From positions 37,980,001-38,044,000 of the forward strand of contig JBAIAC010000008.1 of assembly GCA_037349315.1 (NCBI GenBank): 64,000 bases of DNA, written 5' to 3'. A model generated the notes under the pieces. The model made no database searches, was not told where the DNA came from, and was given only the letters and a program-made list of their open reading frames with translations. Made by a program: the position numbers and the translations under genes. The stretch is from Chelydra serpentina. Its lineage: Eukaryota > Chordata > Testudines > Chelydridae. This document shows, piece after piece, positions 55,146 through 64,000 of this stretch (position 1 is the stretch's first letter; the number at the start of each line of letters is the position of its first letter).

Positions 55146-56465
55146 GGAGGGGGGAAACTCCACATGGATACAGTCCTAGACTGGAGCCTTTCCTGTTTTC
55201 ATGACCTTTATGACATGGTCCTGCTTTTTGTCTAGAAAAGGAGACATCAGGTTTGAATTCACACTAGGAGCCAACTACCTCTCTGTAACCTCAGTTTTGT
55301 TTGAATGGCTGAAAATTTATCCAAGTTCTCTGTGCGGCCATTAGCCACTATCTAGGATGCAATAACATTTGTGTTTACTAGAAACTCCTTTTTGTTGAGG
55401 CTTGAATTTCCATAAAGTCTTTTGATGATCTGCCAGGCTTTCCAGTTAGAATGAGTAAAGTCCATGTTTGTAACTCTCTCTCTCCATCATTCATGCCTGG
55501 TTTGATCCAGCAATTGAATATGTTCCTTGCTCTTAATAACAGTCTCTTGTTCATTACCAGAAGATTTGAATTCCTAGTAGAGCTTAATTGCCTCTGACGG
55601 CCATCTAGGGATATACTGTCAATGATAGGCTCTAGGGATTGATTTCTTAGCAGCTGCCTGAATTAATTTGCAGAAAATTTGGTAGGAGTCATTTATATTG
55701 GCTGGACATATAAAGTCCAACTCAGTCAGTTCACTGACATATGTCTCTACTTCTGCTTGAAAGACCTCCCACTGAGCTTTCAAAAAACACCATTAGGCCT
55801 TCTATAAGCTGTTTGTTGTTGCCGTCCACAGTCCCGTGGTGATCAAAGATCACCAATGCTGAAACTTTAGGAAAGTTTCAAGCACCTTCTGTTCTATGAC
55901 CACATGTGACAGTTGCCTGGAGGATGAAAGGCAATGGTGGTTGAAGAGCCTGCTGCGCATCTGCTACTGTGAAAGTGTGGCATTTGTTTTGGGTCTTAGA
56001 GGAGTTTTAGGTCAGCGGCTGATCCCCACTCCATTAGATTCTCTCCATCTGCATTGTTGCCAGGATATCACCAGTTGACATGGTAAGAATTAAAGTCACC
56101 ACTTTAGATGTAAGAACCGGGAAAGGTGGGCAGATTGGGGTTGGCCAGTTAGCTGCTGGATGCTTATATATGTTAATCTGCCTATTCTCATTCACTTTTA
56201 TTGCTTACCATTCACAATATCATTTGGACCAGATGTCAATATAGTGAGAGTGGACAGCCCTTCTCTAATGTAAGCTGCCATCCCATACCGCTTGTTATGT
56301 TGATGAGCCATGAGAGCTCCTGGCACTGAAAGTTTGTCTGTCAGTGGTCACTTGCAACTCCTGAAGCAAGACTCCATGTGCTTCAAGGTTTGTAACTGGA
56401 TGTCACAGAAGAATATCCCTTTTCACTACCGATATCCCCTCAATATTAAAATGCAGCATCTTGAG
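55146..56465 (-). pseudogene. Jockey-like LINE relic: APE endonuclease and RT N-terminus
   Basis: Pieces in order on the minus strand: LHFNIEGIS (56459-56420), LLQELQVTTD (QETH-like, about 56370), a GDFNS-like region near 56090, FHSSR-like text near 55980, SELTELDFICPANINDSYQ (about 55710), FTHSNWKAWQIIKRLYG (about 55430) and a GKAP..D.IHVEF motif at 55150-55185, the start of the RT. Every frame is broken. The RT palm is missing: the sequence joins Gypsy relic near 55145. Confidence 0.6.
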
Positions 56466-57619
56466 AAGTGGCCCCAGAGCTAGGGTTTGTGACACTGGCC
56501 CTGAAAGTGGCCCCATTAGAAGATGGCTTTTTCAGGCTGATTGTCACTTAGGACATGAGTCCATGTTCTGCATTTTGTTGCTTTGCACTACTCAGAGGGG
56601 ATGCCACAAGACAGCAACATAGATGTCCTCCATGCTTTTAGAGATACACACCATTAAAATAACCCCACAACTTTCATTCCAATATTCGCTAGACCCGCTA
56701 AATCGACACCCGCTGCATCAATTGCAGCAGCAGCATCTCCCCGTAGTGAAGACCAGCCCTTAGAATGCATCGGCTACTTTGAACACAAGAAAGCCTGTGT
56801 ATTTGAATGTCTTTCCCACATGCTGTGACACTAGACTAATGATATATTTTAAGATCTATACAAGTGAAAAGATTTCTATATAGATTGATTCCACAACTCT
56901 GTCTTCCACCTAGCTGATGTTTCTTTCTCTGCTTTCCTATTGATTTTCCATTTAAGTGGAATAACCTTTTTAACTGCTGAAGCAAACACAAAAAGAACGC
57001 AAAAAAAGATACATATCAAGTGTTGATACAGTACATTTATTTGGAGTCTGTAAATCAAGTACAAATCAATTACAGATTTTCTAGTTGATTATTACAAAAT
57101 GTGATTTGATGAATCACACATGTTAACTGTAGAGTCATATAAAACTTGGCTTAGCTAGGAAGGACAGCAAGAGGCAAAAACCATTGCTGTGAAAGCTTGA
57201 AGATTCTCTCTCCATCCAAGAAACTTGGGCGTAAGATATTACAAACTTAGAATATCAATAAAAATTACTTGAAATACAAGGTCAGATACTCAGCCCTGAT
57301 ATGATCCTTGTGCTCTCCTCTGATGTCACAAAGGGGGCTGTAAACATGTTTTAATTAGGCAACAATAGCTGGCTACATGCCATCTCTGCTTGTACCCTCA
57401 CCCCCACCACAGAAGGAGTGGTAGGGGCATGGTAATGCCATGGCTAAGAAAGAGGAGGCATGCTGTGCTCCAGAGATCTCTGGTGAGTGTCGTGACCCCT
57501 GTGAGGTACTTTACCGACACCATAAGTTAGGATAGCCAGTATTGTGCACAGGGTTTTCCAGGCCCCTCTCCTACCGATCCCCAATCTAAAAGAATGCAAT
57601 CACCACTCAGTACTTTTAC
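56466..57619. other. No gene; MITE scrap at 56690-56765
   Basis: 56690-56765 (TTCGCTAGACCCGCTAAATC, ending GTAGTGAAGACCAGCCCTTA) is one end of a MITE of the 28336-28612 type. Nothing else was recognised. Confidence 0.35.
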
Positions 57620-58114
57620 AAAGGGATTTTCCTAGCCTTCTCTGAAGCAATCTCAATAATTAACTCATCCCAGTCTGTCTGATTTTGCTTCCAAGAACTC
57701 TACAGATATAACTGTCAGATTGCTTAGCCTTTCCTTCCCAAGGTATGTACTTACATAGGTCTTGATTAATTTTAGTTTGCTGAAACTGTTTTCATTAGCA
57801 GCCACAATTATTTGGAAGACCACCAAATATATACATTGCTGTTTCTGTGGTAGGGGAAACTGGCATCAGCTGCAAACACTGGTGAAGAGCTCAAACTCAT
57901 TCTGAAAATTCTCAGAGTTTAAATCCTTGGGGTAGCTGCTTGTTAAGTTTCCAGAATGCCTCTTTAGGTCTTTACCGCTGAGACTTTTCAATTTCTTACC
58001 CATCAAAAAAGCAAATGTTTCTCCAGCTCCATCATACTTATGCATCCCTATCATTCAATTGTGTTAATGTTGCATCTAAAACTCATTTCCCTTTCAACTG
58101 TGTGGATATTCCTA

Positions 58115-58241
58115 GTATCAGAGGGGTAGCCGTGTTAGTCTGGATCTGCAGAAGCGACAAAGGGTCCTGTGGCACCTTATAGACTAACAGAGGTATTGAA
58201 GCATAAGCTTTCGTGGGTCAATACCCACTTCTTCAGATGCA
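58115..58241 (-). mobile_element. Penelope-like element 3' end, antisense
   Basis: Starts GTATCAGAGGGGTAGCC (reverse of the PLE terminus at 63683) and runs through AAGGGTCCTGTGGCACC to TTCTTCAGATGC. It is the same subfamily as 13964-14169. It interrupts the ZMYM1-like relic; no clear TSD. It carries an intact hammerhead-like core. Confidence 0.8.
58199..58236 (-). ncRNA. Hammerhead-ribozyme-like core in PLE end
   Basis: Minus strand: CTGAAGA (58236-58230), A, stem II GTGGGT/ACCCAC (58228-58223 with 58218-58213, perfect, loop ATTG), GAAA (58212-58209), GC-TTAT-GC as a 2-3-bp stem III (58208-58201), then T and T for U16.1 and H17. All conserved core bases are present. Hammerhead motifs are known from PLE terminal repeats. 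Stem I is not evident by eye. Confidence 0.5.
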
Positions 58242-59576
58242 ACATATTTGTGAAGCAGCACTTTCCTTATATGCAATGAACCCAAAAGACTGTAATTCTG
58301 ATAAAGTATCAAAAAGGCCACCAATTAAACCATGATCTATTTCAATGTCAAGACCAAGACTCTGTAACTTTATGTTCATGATGTTATTTTTTTATAAGAT
58401 AGTACACCACTTCTCAGCCAAAATAAGAAATGAAAACTCTGAAATGTTCATTTGTTAACTGTCACCTTCCAACTTAAGTTCTGGCATAAGATTGTGCAAA
58501 GCCTTGATCTCATCTAATATATCAAGAACAACCTTGAGCTGATTTTGTAATGAATGGATTATCTCTTGACCACCTTATCATACTTTATCATTTTATTGTA
58601 ATGCTAGAACATCCTTTTCCAATAACTATTAGAAACAGAAAACAGGGTATACAATCTTTGAATATTTTTTTTTAAATAGAAAAATAGCAGCTTCTTCAAC
58701 AAGATTCAGAGAGAGGGCAGCATGTGAGATAAAAAGAAGTATAATGATTTACCTGTTGAAATCGATTTTGAACATCTTTGTAAGCTGCAGCCATATTAGC
58801 TCTGTTGTCATAGCTATGTCACCACCAGCCAGATTTAAAATGTCTTTTTTTCACCTTCTCTAAAATAACCTCCATAATACCCATCCCTATTCTGGTGTGG
58901 GTAGCAATGAAATTGACAAAGTTCTCAACAATCTTTGCTCTGTCTTTTGAAATTTCAACATATTGTAACACGTGAGATGTTTGTTCATTTCAGGAATAGC
59001 CTTGAGTGCAATCAAACACAACAGGAGATATTTAGCTTTCCTAACCTTGTTGAAAATAATTTGCCATACTTTTCCTGTGATCTTACTGATATATTCATTT
59101 TTCATTCTGTAGGATAAGTATATCATCATCATGGTACCAGCCTTAATAGTTTCCACATGATCTCATAACACACTATCACACCTTGCAAGCAATTCAAGTA
59201 AACCCAAAACATTACCATTATGAGGACTGCCTAAGTTCCCATCTGAACCTCTCAAAGCTAAACACCTTTCACTTAAGTACAGCAAAATAACCAAGAGATA
59301 TTGCAAAATATCATGCCACATGTCCTTCTGCGTCTGATAGCAGGTTTGCATACCTCTGTTAATTGTCTGACCTTATTTCAACAATTATGCAAGTTCCATC
59401 CAGCAAGTGACTGCTTCTATGTTTTTCCTTGAATGTTCATGTTGGCATACTTGCTTGCTAAAGTGGAAAAAGGTTGTGAATCCAGTTTATAGTTTGCATA
59501 AGAAGAGGAATTTGGTTGGAAAAGCAAAAAAGAAAACAGAACTAGGAGGCAAGAGTTGAACTGTACATCCCAGCAC

Positions 59577-59815
59577 GGGTAGACAGATTCACACTAGCTC
59601 AGCTTGAGTTAGCATGCAAAAAATAGCAATATGGATATTGTGGCACTGGTGTTGACTCAGGCTAGCTGCCAGATTCCTAGCCCACCTGACCCCCTGCGTC
59701 TGAGCATGGGCAGCTGTTCAGAGCTCGGGTGACTAGCCCAAACCACAGCTAGTGCCGCAATGTCCACACTGCTATTTTTGTACGCTAGCTCAAGCTAGCA
59801 CAAATTTGTCTACCC
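59577..59815. mobile_element. Palindromic MITE with ~75-bp inverted arms
   Basis: GGGTAGACAGATTCACACTA at the left is mirrored by TAGCACAAATTTGTCTACCC at the right, and inner words (AGCTCAGCTTGAG / CTCAAGCTAGC; AATAGCAATATGG / CCACACTGCTATT) continue the pairing to about 59650. The loop is a ~100-bp GC-rich centre. No ORF. Outer limits may extend to CATACCCTA at 59859. Confidence 0.65.
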
Positions 59816-59876
59816 ATTCTGAGAATCACACCTCCCAGCTGCTGTGTAGACATACCCTAAGTGGGAACCCAAATAT

Positions 59877-60048
59877 ACCATTTGAAGTCCCGAATATGGC
59901 CCCACATAGTCCATTCAGGGCTTAAAATGGCACCCAAATGGTCCATGCAGGGGACTAAACAGCACGCTGTATACACTATTTGGGCTACTAAATGTGGCCC
60001 TGAATCTGCCATTTGGGGAACTAAATGCTGCCCCTATTACAACCATTG
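59877..60048 (+). repeat. Decayed 33-bp minisatellite
   Basis: The word (A/T)CCATTTG or a variant ends at 59884, 59916, 59948, 59982, 60015 and 60048, a spacing of 32-34. Between them GGG-ACTAAA-TG-GGCCCC-like text repeats. Because 33 is a multiple of three, one frame stays open through it, which explains the 71-codon ORF here. Confidence 0.7.
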
Positions 60049-60059
60049 CTGGTGTAACA

Positions 60060-60900
60060 CCCCATTAGGAGTTTAGATGAAGAACCACGATTGTAATACT
60101 TGCCTTCCTTTGCGTTTGCTACTTGTGCCCATGATCGAAGAAAAAAGCAAGAAGTCAAAAAAAAGAGAGCAATTTATAGACCCCTGGTGAGCCTGTGCCT
60201 GGTTCCACTGGAACTGTTTAACCCCTCTTCACACTGCCCTAAAAGCAGCCATACATCTGTTTGATTTTGTGCCCGTGACTGAACTGCCCCCTGCCATCTC
60301 CAGGGATCAAGATGAGGTATAGAGGTGGTATAAAGATATGTGTGCCCCTCCCATTTGGGTCCTGCACTAAGCAGAGCTCAGTCTTACCCAAAGGTTCGGG
60401 CTACAGGTCTTATCCCTCTACTGCCTTGCAACCTTAAATAGTCATTTATACCTGTGCAAAGGGAAGGCAAAGTGGGTGAAAGAACGGTAATCAAGTGACT
60501 CCAATATATGGAAAGGTTCAAGAGCTCATAACAAGCCATTTTCAAGATATGAAAACACAATACAATATTAGATACTGCTCAAAATATCAGATCATAGTCA
60601 TTTTTAATTAGTTGTAACAAAAAACAGTCTTGGTAGAACAAGAAACTTCCTTTTGCCTTCAGAAAGGAAGTAACTGTGACCGTAATTATTACTAGCAGGG
60701 CAGGTTGCATCATCTGATATTAAGGTGGCCCTCACTTCACATCATTACATCCTATTTTCAATTGCTTATAACTTCTTTAACCATTCAGACTGAAATTTTG
60801 CATACTGGATATCTGCCCCGGCTGAATGCTTCAGCCATTTCCAAGATCAAGGCTAGATAAAAATACATTATTTTACCATTAAAAAATTCTGGTGACCTTT
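60060..60900. other. No gene recognised
   Basis: AT-rich sequence without coding signal or visible repeat ends. Confidence 0.35.
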
Positions 60901-60944
60901 TCTTTGAGAGCTTCTAGAGCCCCCATGCTTTGAACTCCAGAGAT

Positions 60945-61445
60945 CCTTGGAGGCAGCAAGAGGCAACAGGATTTGTTACAGGGATTGGTTCCTGGATTAG
61001 AGTTTCTGTGGTGTGGTGTGTAGTTGCTGGTGAGTATTTGCTGTCTGTAAGCGAGGATTGGCCTACCTCCCAAGGTCTGTGAAAGTGGGGGATCGTGTTC
61101 CAGGATAGGTTGTAGATCATTGATGATGTGCTGGAGAGCTGTACGTGATGGCCAGTGGTGTTCTGTTATTTTCCTTGTTGGGCCTGTCCTGTAGTAGGTG
61201 ACTTCTGGGTACCCATCTCGCTCTGTTGAAGGCCAATTTAGTTAGGGTGGATGTGGTCTACTCCCAATAATTGATGAGAAAGTGTCAATACCAAGAGAGG
61301 GTAAATTGTTTTTGTAGTGAGCCAGCCACTCCCAGTCCCTATTCAAGCCCAAATTGATGATGTTAAGTTTGCAAATGAATAGTAGCTCAGCTGTTTGAAG
61401 TCTGTTTTTTAAGGTTTTTTGTTGAAGAATGGCTACTTTTAAATC
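60945..61445 (-). mobile_element. Rearranged antisense Penelope-like fragments
   Basis: On the minus strand, 61445-61228 is the C-terminal end of the GIY-YIG region plus 3' UTR (TTTAAAAGTAGCCATTCTTC ... CCTTCAACA), joined at about 61224-61228 to an internal piece, 61228-60945, of the RT-endonuclease linker (GAGATGGGTACCCAGAAGTC ... AATCCTCGCTTACAGACAG). The order is that of a tail-to-internal tandem junction. It abuts the sense PLE at about 61446 in inverted orientation. Frames are broken. Confidence 0.7.
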
Positions 61446-63683
61446 TGTTATGACAGACTGGACTTCTACTTAGAGTGCTTCCACAGACGTGCACAGACTG
61501 AAATTGTGAACAAAGAGCATCGCTTGCCCCATGACCTCAGCCATACAGAATGCAACGCCATCCACAGCCTTAGAAACAACTCTGCCATTATAAACACAAG
61601 GGCTGACAAAGGGGGTGCTGTAGTCATCGTGAACAGGTTGGATTATGAACAGGAGGCTGCCAGGCAACTTTCTAACACCACATTCTACAGGCCACTATCC
61701 TCCGATCCCACTGAGGAGTACCAAAAGAAACTACACCATCTGCTCAAGAAACTCTCTGCTATAGCATGGGAACAAATTTACACAGAAACACCCCTAGAGC
61801 CCCGGCCAGAGGTATTCTATCTGCTGCCCAAGATCCATAAACCTGGAAATCCTGGACACCCCATCATCTTAGGCATTGGCACTCTTACAGCAGGATTATC
61901 TGGCTATTTGGACTTTCTTCTCAGACCCTACGCTACCAGCACTCCTAGCTATCTTTGAGACACCACTGACTTCCTGAGGAAACTACAATGCATTGGTGAT
62001 CTTCCTGAAAACGCCATCCTGGCCACAATGGATGTAGAAGATCTTTACACCAATATTCCACATGAGGATGGACTACAAGCTCTCAGGAACTGTATCCCTG
62101 ATGAGGCAACGGCACACCTGGTGACTGAGCTTTGTGACTTTGTCCTCACCCACAACCATTTCAGATTTGGGGACAGCTTATACCTTCAAGTCAGTGGCAC
62201 TGCTATGCGTACCGGCATGACCCCACAGTATGCCAACATGTTTATGGCTGACTTAAAACAACGCTTCCTCAGCTCTCGTCCCCTAGTGCCCTTCCTCTAC
62301 TTGCGCTACATTGATGACATCTTCATCATATGAACCCACGGGAAGGAGGACCTTGAAGAATTCCACCTGGATTTCAAAAATTTCCAACCCACCATCAACC
62401 TCTGCCTGGACCAGTCCACACAAGAGATCCACTTCCTGGACACTACAGTGCAAATAAGTGATGGTCACATAAACACCACCCTATACCGGAAAACTGCTGA
62501 CCCCTATACTTACCTACATCCCTCCAGCTTCCATAGAGGACACATCACACGATCCATTTTCTACAGCCAAGCCCTGAGGTACAACCGCATTTGCTTCAAT
62601 CCCTCAGACAGAGACAAACACCTACAAGATCTCTATCAACCATTCTTAGAACGACAATACCCACCTGGGGAACTGAGGAAACAGATTGACAGAGCGAAAC
62701 GGGTACCCAGAAGTCACCTACTACAGGACAGGTGCAACAAAGAAAATAACAGAACAACACTGGCCATCACGCACAGCCCCCAGCTAAAACCTCTCCAGCG
62801 CATCATCAACCATCTACAACCTATACTGGAAAATGATCCCCCACTATCACATGCCTTGGGAGGCAGGCCAATCCTCGCTTACAGACAGGCCCCAACCTTA
62901 AGCAAATACTCACCACCAACTACACACCACACCACAGAAACACTAACCCAGGAACCAATACCTATAACAAACTCCGGTGCCTTCTCTGTCCCCATATCTA
63001 GTCTAGAGACACCATCATAGGACCCAAGCACACCAGCCACACCATCAGAGGCTCATTTTCACTTGCACATCTACTAATGTGATACATGTTATCATGTGCC
63101 AGCAATGCCCCTCTGCCATGTACATTGGCCAAACCAGATAGTCTACGTAAAAGGATAAATGAACACAAATCAGACATCAGGAATGGTAACACAGAAAAGC
63201 CAATAGGAGAACACTTCAATCTCCCTTGACATTCAATAGCAGATTTAAAAGTAGCCATCCTTCAACAACAAAAACTTCAAAAACAGACTTCAAAGAGAAA
63301 CTGCTGAGCTACAATTCATTTGCAAACTTAACACCATCAATTTGGGCTTGAATAGGGAGTGGGAGTGGCTGGCTCATTACAAAAGCAATTTTCCCTCTCT
63401 TGGTATTGACACCTCCTCATCAATTATTGGGAGTTGACCACATCCACCCTGACTAAATTGCCCTTCAACATTGGTTTTCCATTTGTAAGGTAACCTTCTC
63501 TTCATGTGCCAATATGTATTTATGCCTCTATCTGTAATTTTCACTCCATGCATCTGAAGAAGTGGGGTTTTTTACCCACAAAACCTTATGCCCAAATAAA
63601 CCTGTTAGTCTTCAAGGTGCCACCAGACTCCTCATTGTTTTTGTGGGTACAGACTAGACTAACATGGCTACCCCTCTGATACA
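61446..63683 (+). mobile_element. Penelope-like element, sense, near complete
   Basis: It carries the RT, linker, GIY-YIG region and 3' UTR, ending ATGGCTACCCCTCTGATAC (63683). The 3' region holds a hammerhead-like motif at 63554-63591 whose GAAA is AAAA (63580-63583), so it is probably inactive. The N-terminal part before about 61446 is missing, replaced by the antisense fragments. Confidence 0.82.
61456..63340 (+). pseudogene. Penelope-like RT and GIY-YIG endonuclease, decayed
   Basis: One frame (positions 0 mod 3) runs from 61456 to about 63018 with only two nonsense codons, at 61956-61958 and 62331-62333. Landmarks: ADKGGAVVI (about 61600), LLPKIHKPGNPG (about 61830), DVEDLYTNIPH (about 62031), GTAMRTGMTPQYANMFM (about 62200) and the catalytic YIDD at 62307-62318. 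Then HFLDTTVQI, the LKPLQRIINHLQPIL linker and LAYRQAP. After 63018 the GIY-YIG part (CTSTN-like, CQQCPSAMYIGQT, about 63080-63140, then EHFN) is scattered over frames by small indels and stops. PLE RTs are related to telomerase. No start codon of the family is seen. Confidence 0.82.
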
Positions 63684-64000
63684 TAATTAATAAGACAATG
63701 TAAAATAATAAATGTACATGGTGCTTTTCAAATTCAGATGACAGCTTATGGTATTACTGCAGGTACTATGGACATGCAGCCACCTCATGGGGAGCTGTTT
63801 TACAGTGCATAATGATATTATACAATAGTTTAGAACAAGAAGTAGAGAAATATTTTGTACGCCACGTAATTATTAGGGGGAATTTATGTAGGTAAAATAT
63901 AATTACCACTTTGGAATTTGGACAGGACATCAGATCTCACATCCCTTCTCTTGAGAAAAATGCCATTTACCCTTCTCCAAATTAATATATTGCTTAATGA
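63684..64000. other. No gene recognised
   Basis: AT-rich sequence to the window end. Confidence 0.4.

Larger units (their letters stand above)
57620..59410 (-). pseudogene. ZMYM1-like hAT transposase relic
   Basis: Pieces in order on the minus strand: WHDILQYLLVI and LALRGSDGNLGSPHNGN (59163-59351), KNEYISKITGKV and VRKAKYLLLCL (58887-59156; the FDST-like catalytic site has decayed), AALSLNLVEEAA (about 58700), LKVVLDILDEIKAL (about 58540), GLDIEIDHG (about 58350), and the hATC end near 57640-57800 (FSKLKLIKTYV-like, with KERLSN). All frames are interrupted, and a PLE end (58115-58241) sits inside. ZMYM1-like proteins derive from such transposases; this copy is too decayed to be a gene. Confidence 0.65.

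Noticed and set aside
59861..60076. 71-codon frame with repeated residues
   Set aside because: Explained by the 33-bp minisatellite, whose period is a multiple of three.

Overview
The window looks like nuclear DNA of a sauropsid reptile, most likely a turtle. This is inferred from the repeat content: CR1 LINEs with their typical 3' tails, Penelope-like elements (PLEs), Tx1-like LINEs, hAT and Harbinger-type MITEs, and a decayed Gypsy and Jockey-like element, all in an AT-rich background. I found no host exon, rRNA gene or tRNA gene. Nearly everything recognisable is a transposable element, so the window is probably intergenic or intronic.

Layout. (1) 1-11221 is a GC-rich block of two head-to-tail Tx1-like LINEs. 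Copy 1 (1-3247, cut by the window edge) has an ORF2 open to its natural stop. Copy 2 (3260-11209) is nearly full length: a CTG/proline-codon-rich leader, a long ORF1 with a CCHC knuckle, and an ORF2 with APE endonuclease, reverse transcriptase and a C-terminal CCHC finger. Copy 2 is broken by one CGA-to-TGA change between endonuclease and RT, by a 328-bp deletion, and by indel or stop damage in ORF1. A 12-bp repeat (AGCCCTCTGGCC) follows each copy. Both 3' UTRs carry the same two stem-loops. (2) 11222-37622 is AT-rich sequence with MITEs, a hairpin-only PLE (13964-14169), a PLE with inverted ends and nested MITEs (16946-18932), CR1 tails and older repeats. (3) 37631-48109 holds two members of one CG-rich hAT MITE family with perfect 8-bp target duplications, and a 3-kb hAT transposon (39017-42057) inserted into a CR1. 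(4) 53150-59410 is a graveyard of coding relics: inverted CR1 pieces, Gypsy pol, a Jockey-like LINE and a ZMYM1-like hAT transposase, the last interrupted by a PLE end. (5) 59577-63683 holds a MITE, a decayed 33-bp minisatellite, and a PLE whose 5' side is preceded by rearranged antisense PLE pieces.

How the parts relate. Autonomous families present are Tx1-like, PLE, CR1 and hAT. The short elements are passengers that fit their machinery: hAT MITEs with 8-bp duplications, a Harbinger-like MITE with a TTA duplication, and PLE ends without ORF. The most interesting signals are hammerhead-ribozyme-like cores in the PLE ends, the tandem same-site Tx1 insertions with conserved 3' hairpins, and the inverted-end architecture of the PLE copies. 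No calculation beyond reading and hand alignment was possible, so family names rest on motifs, not on database searches.
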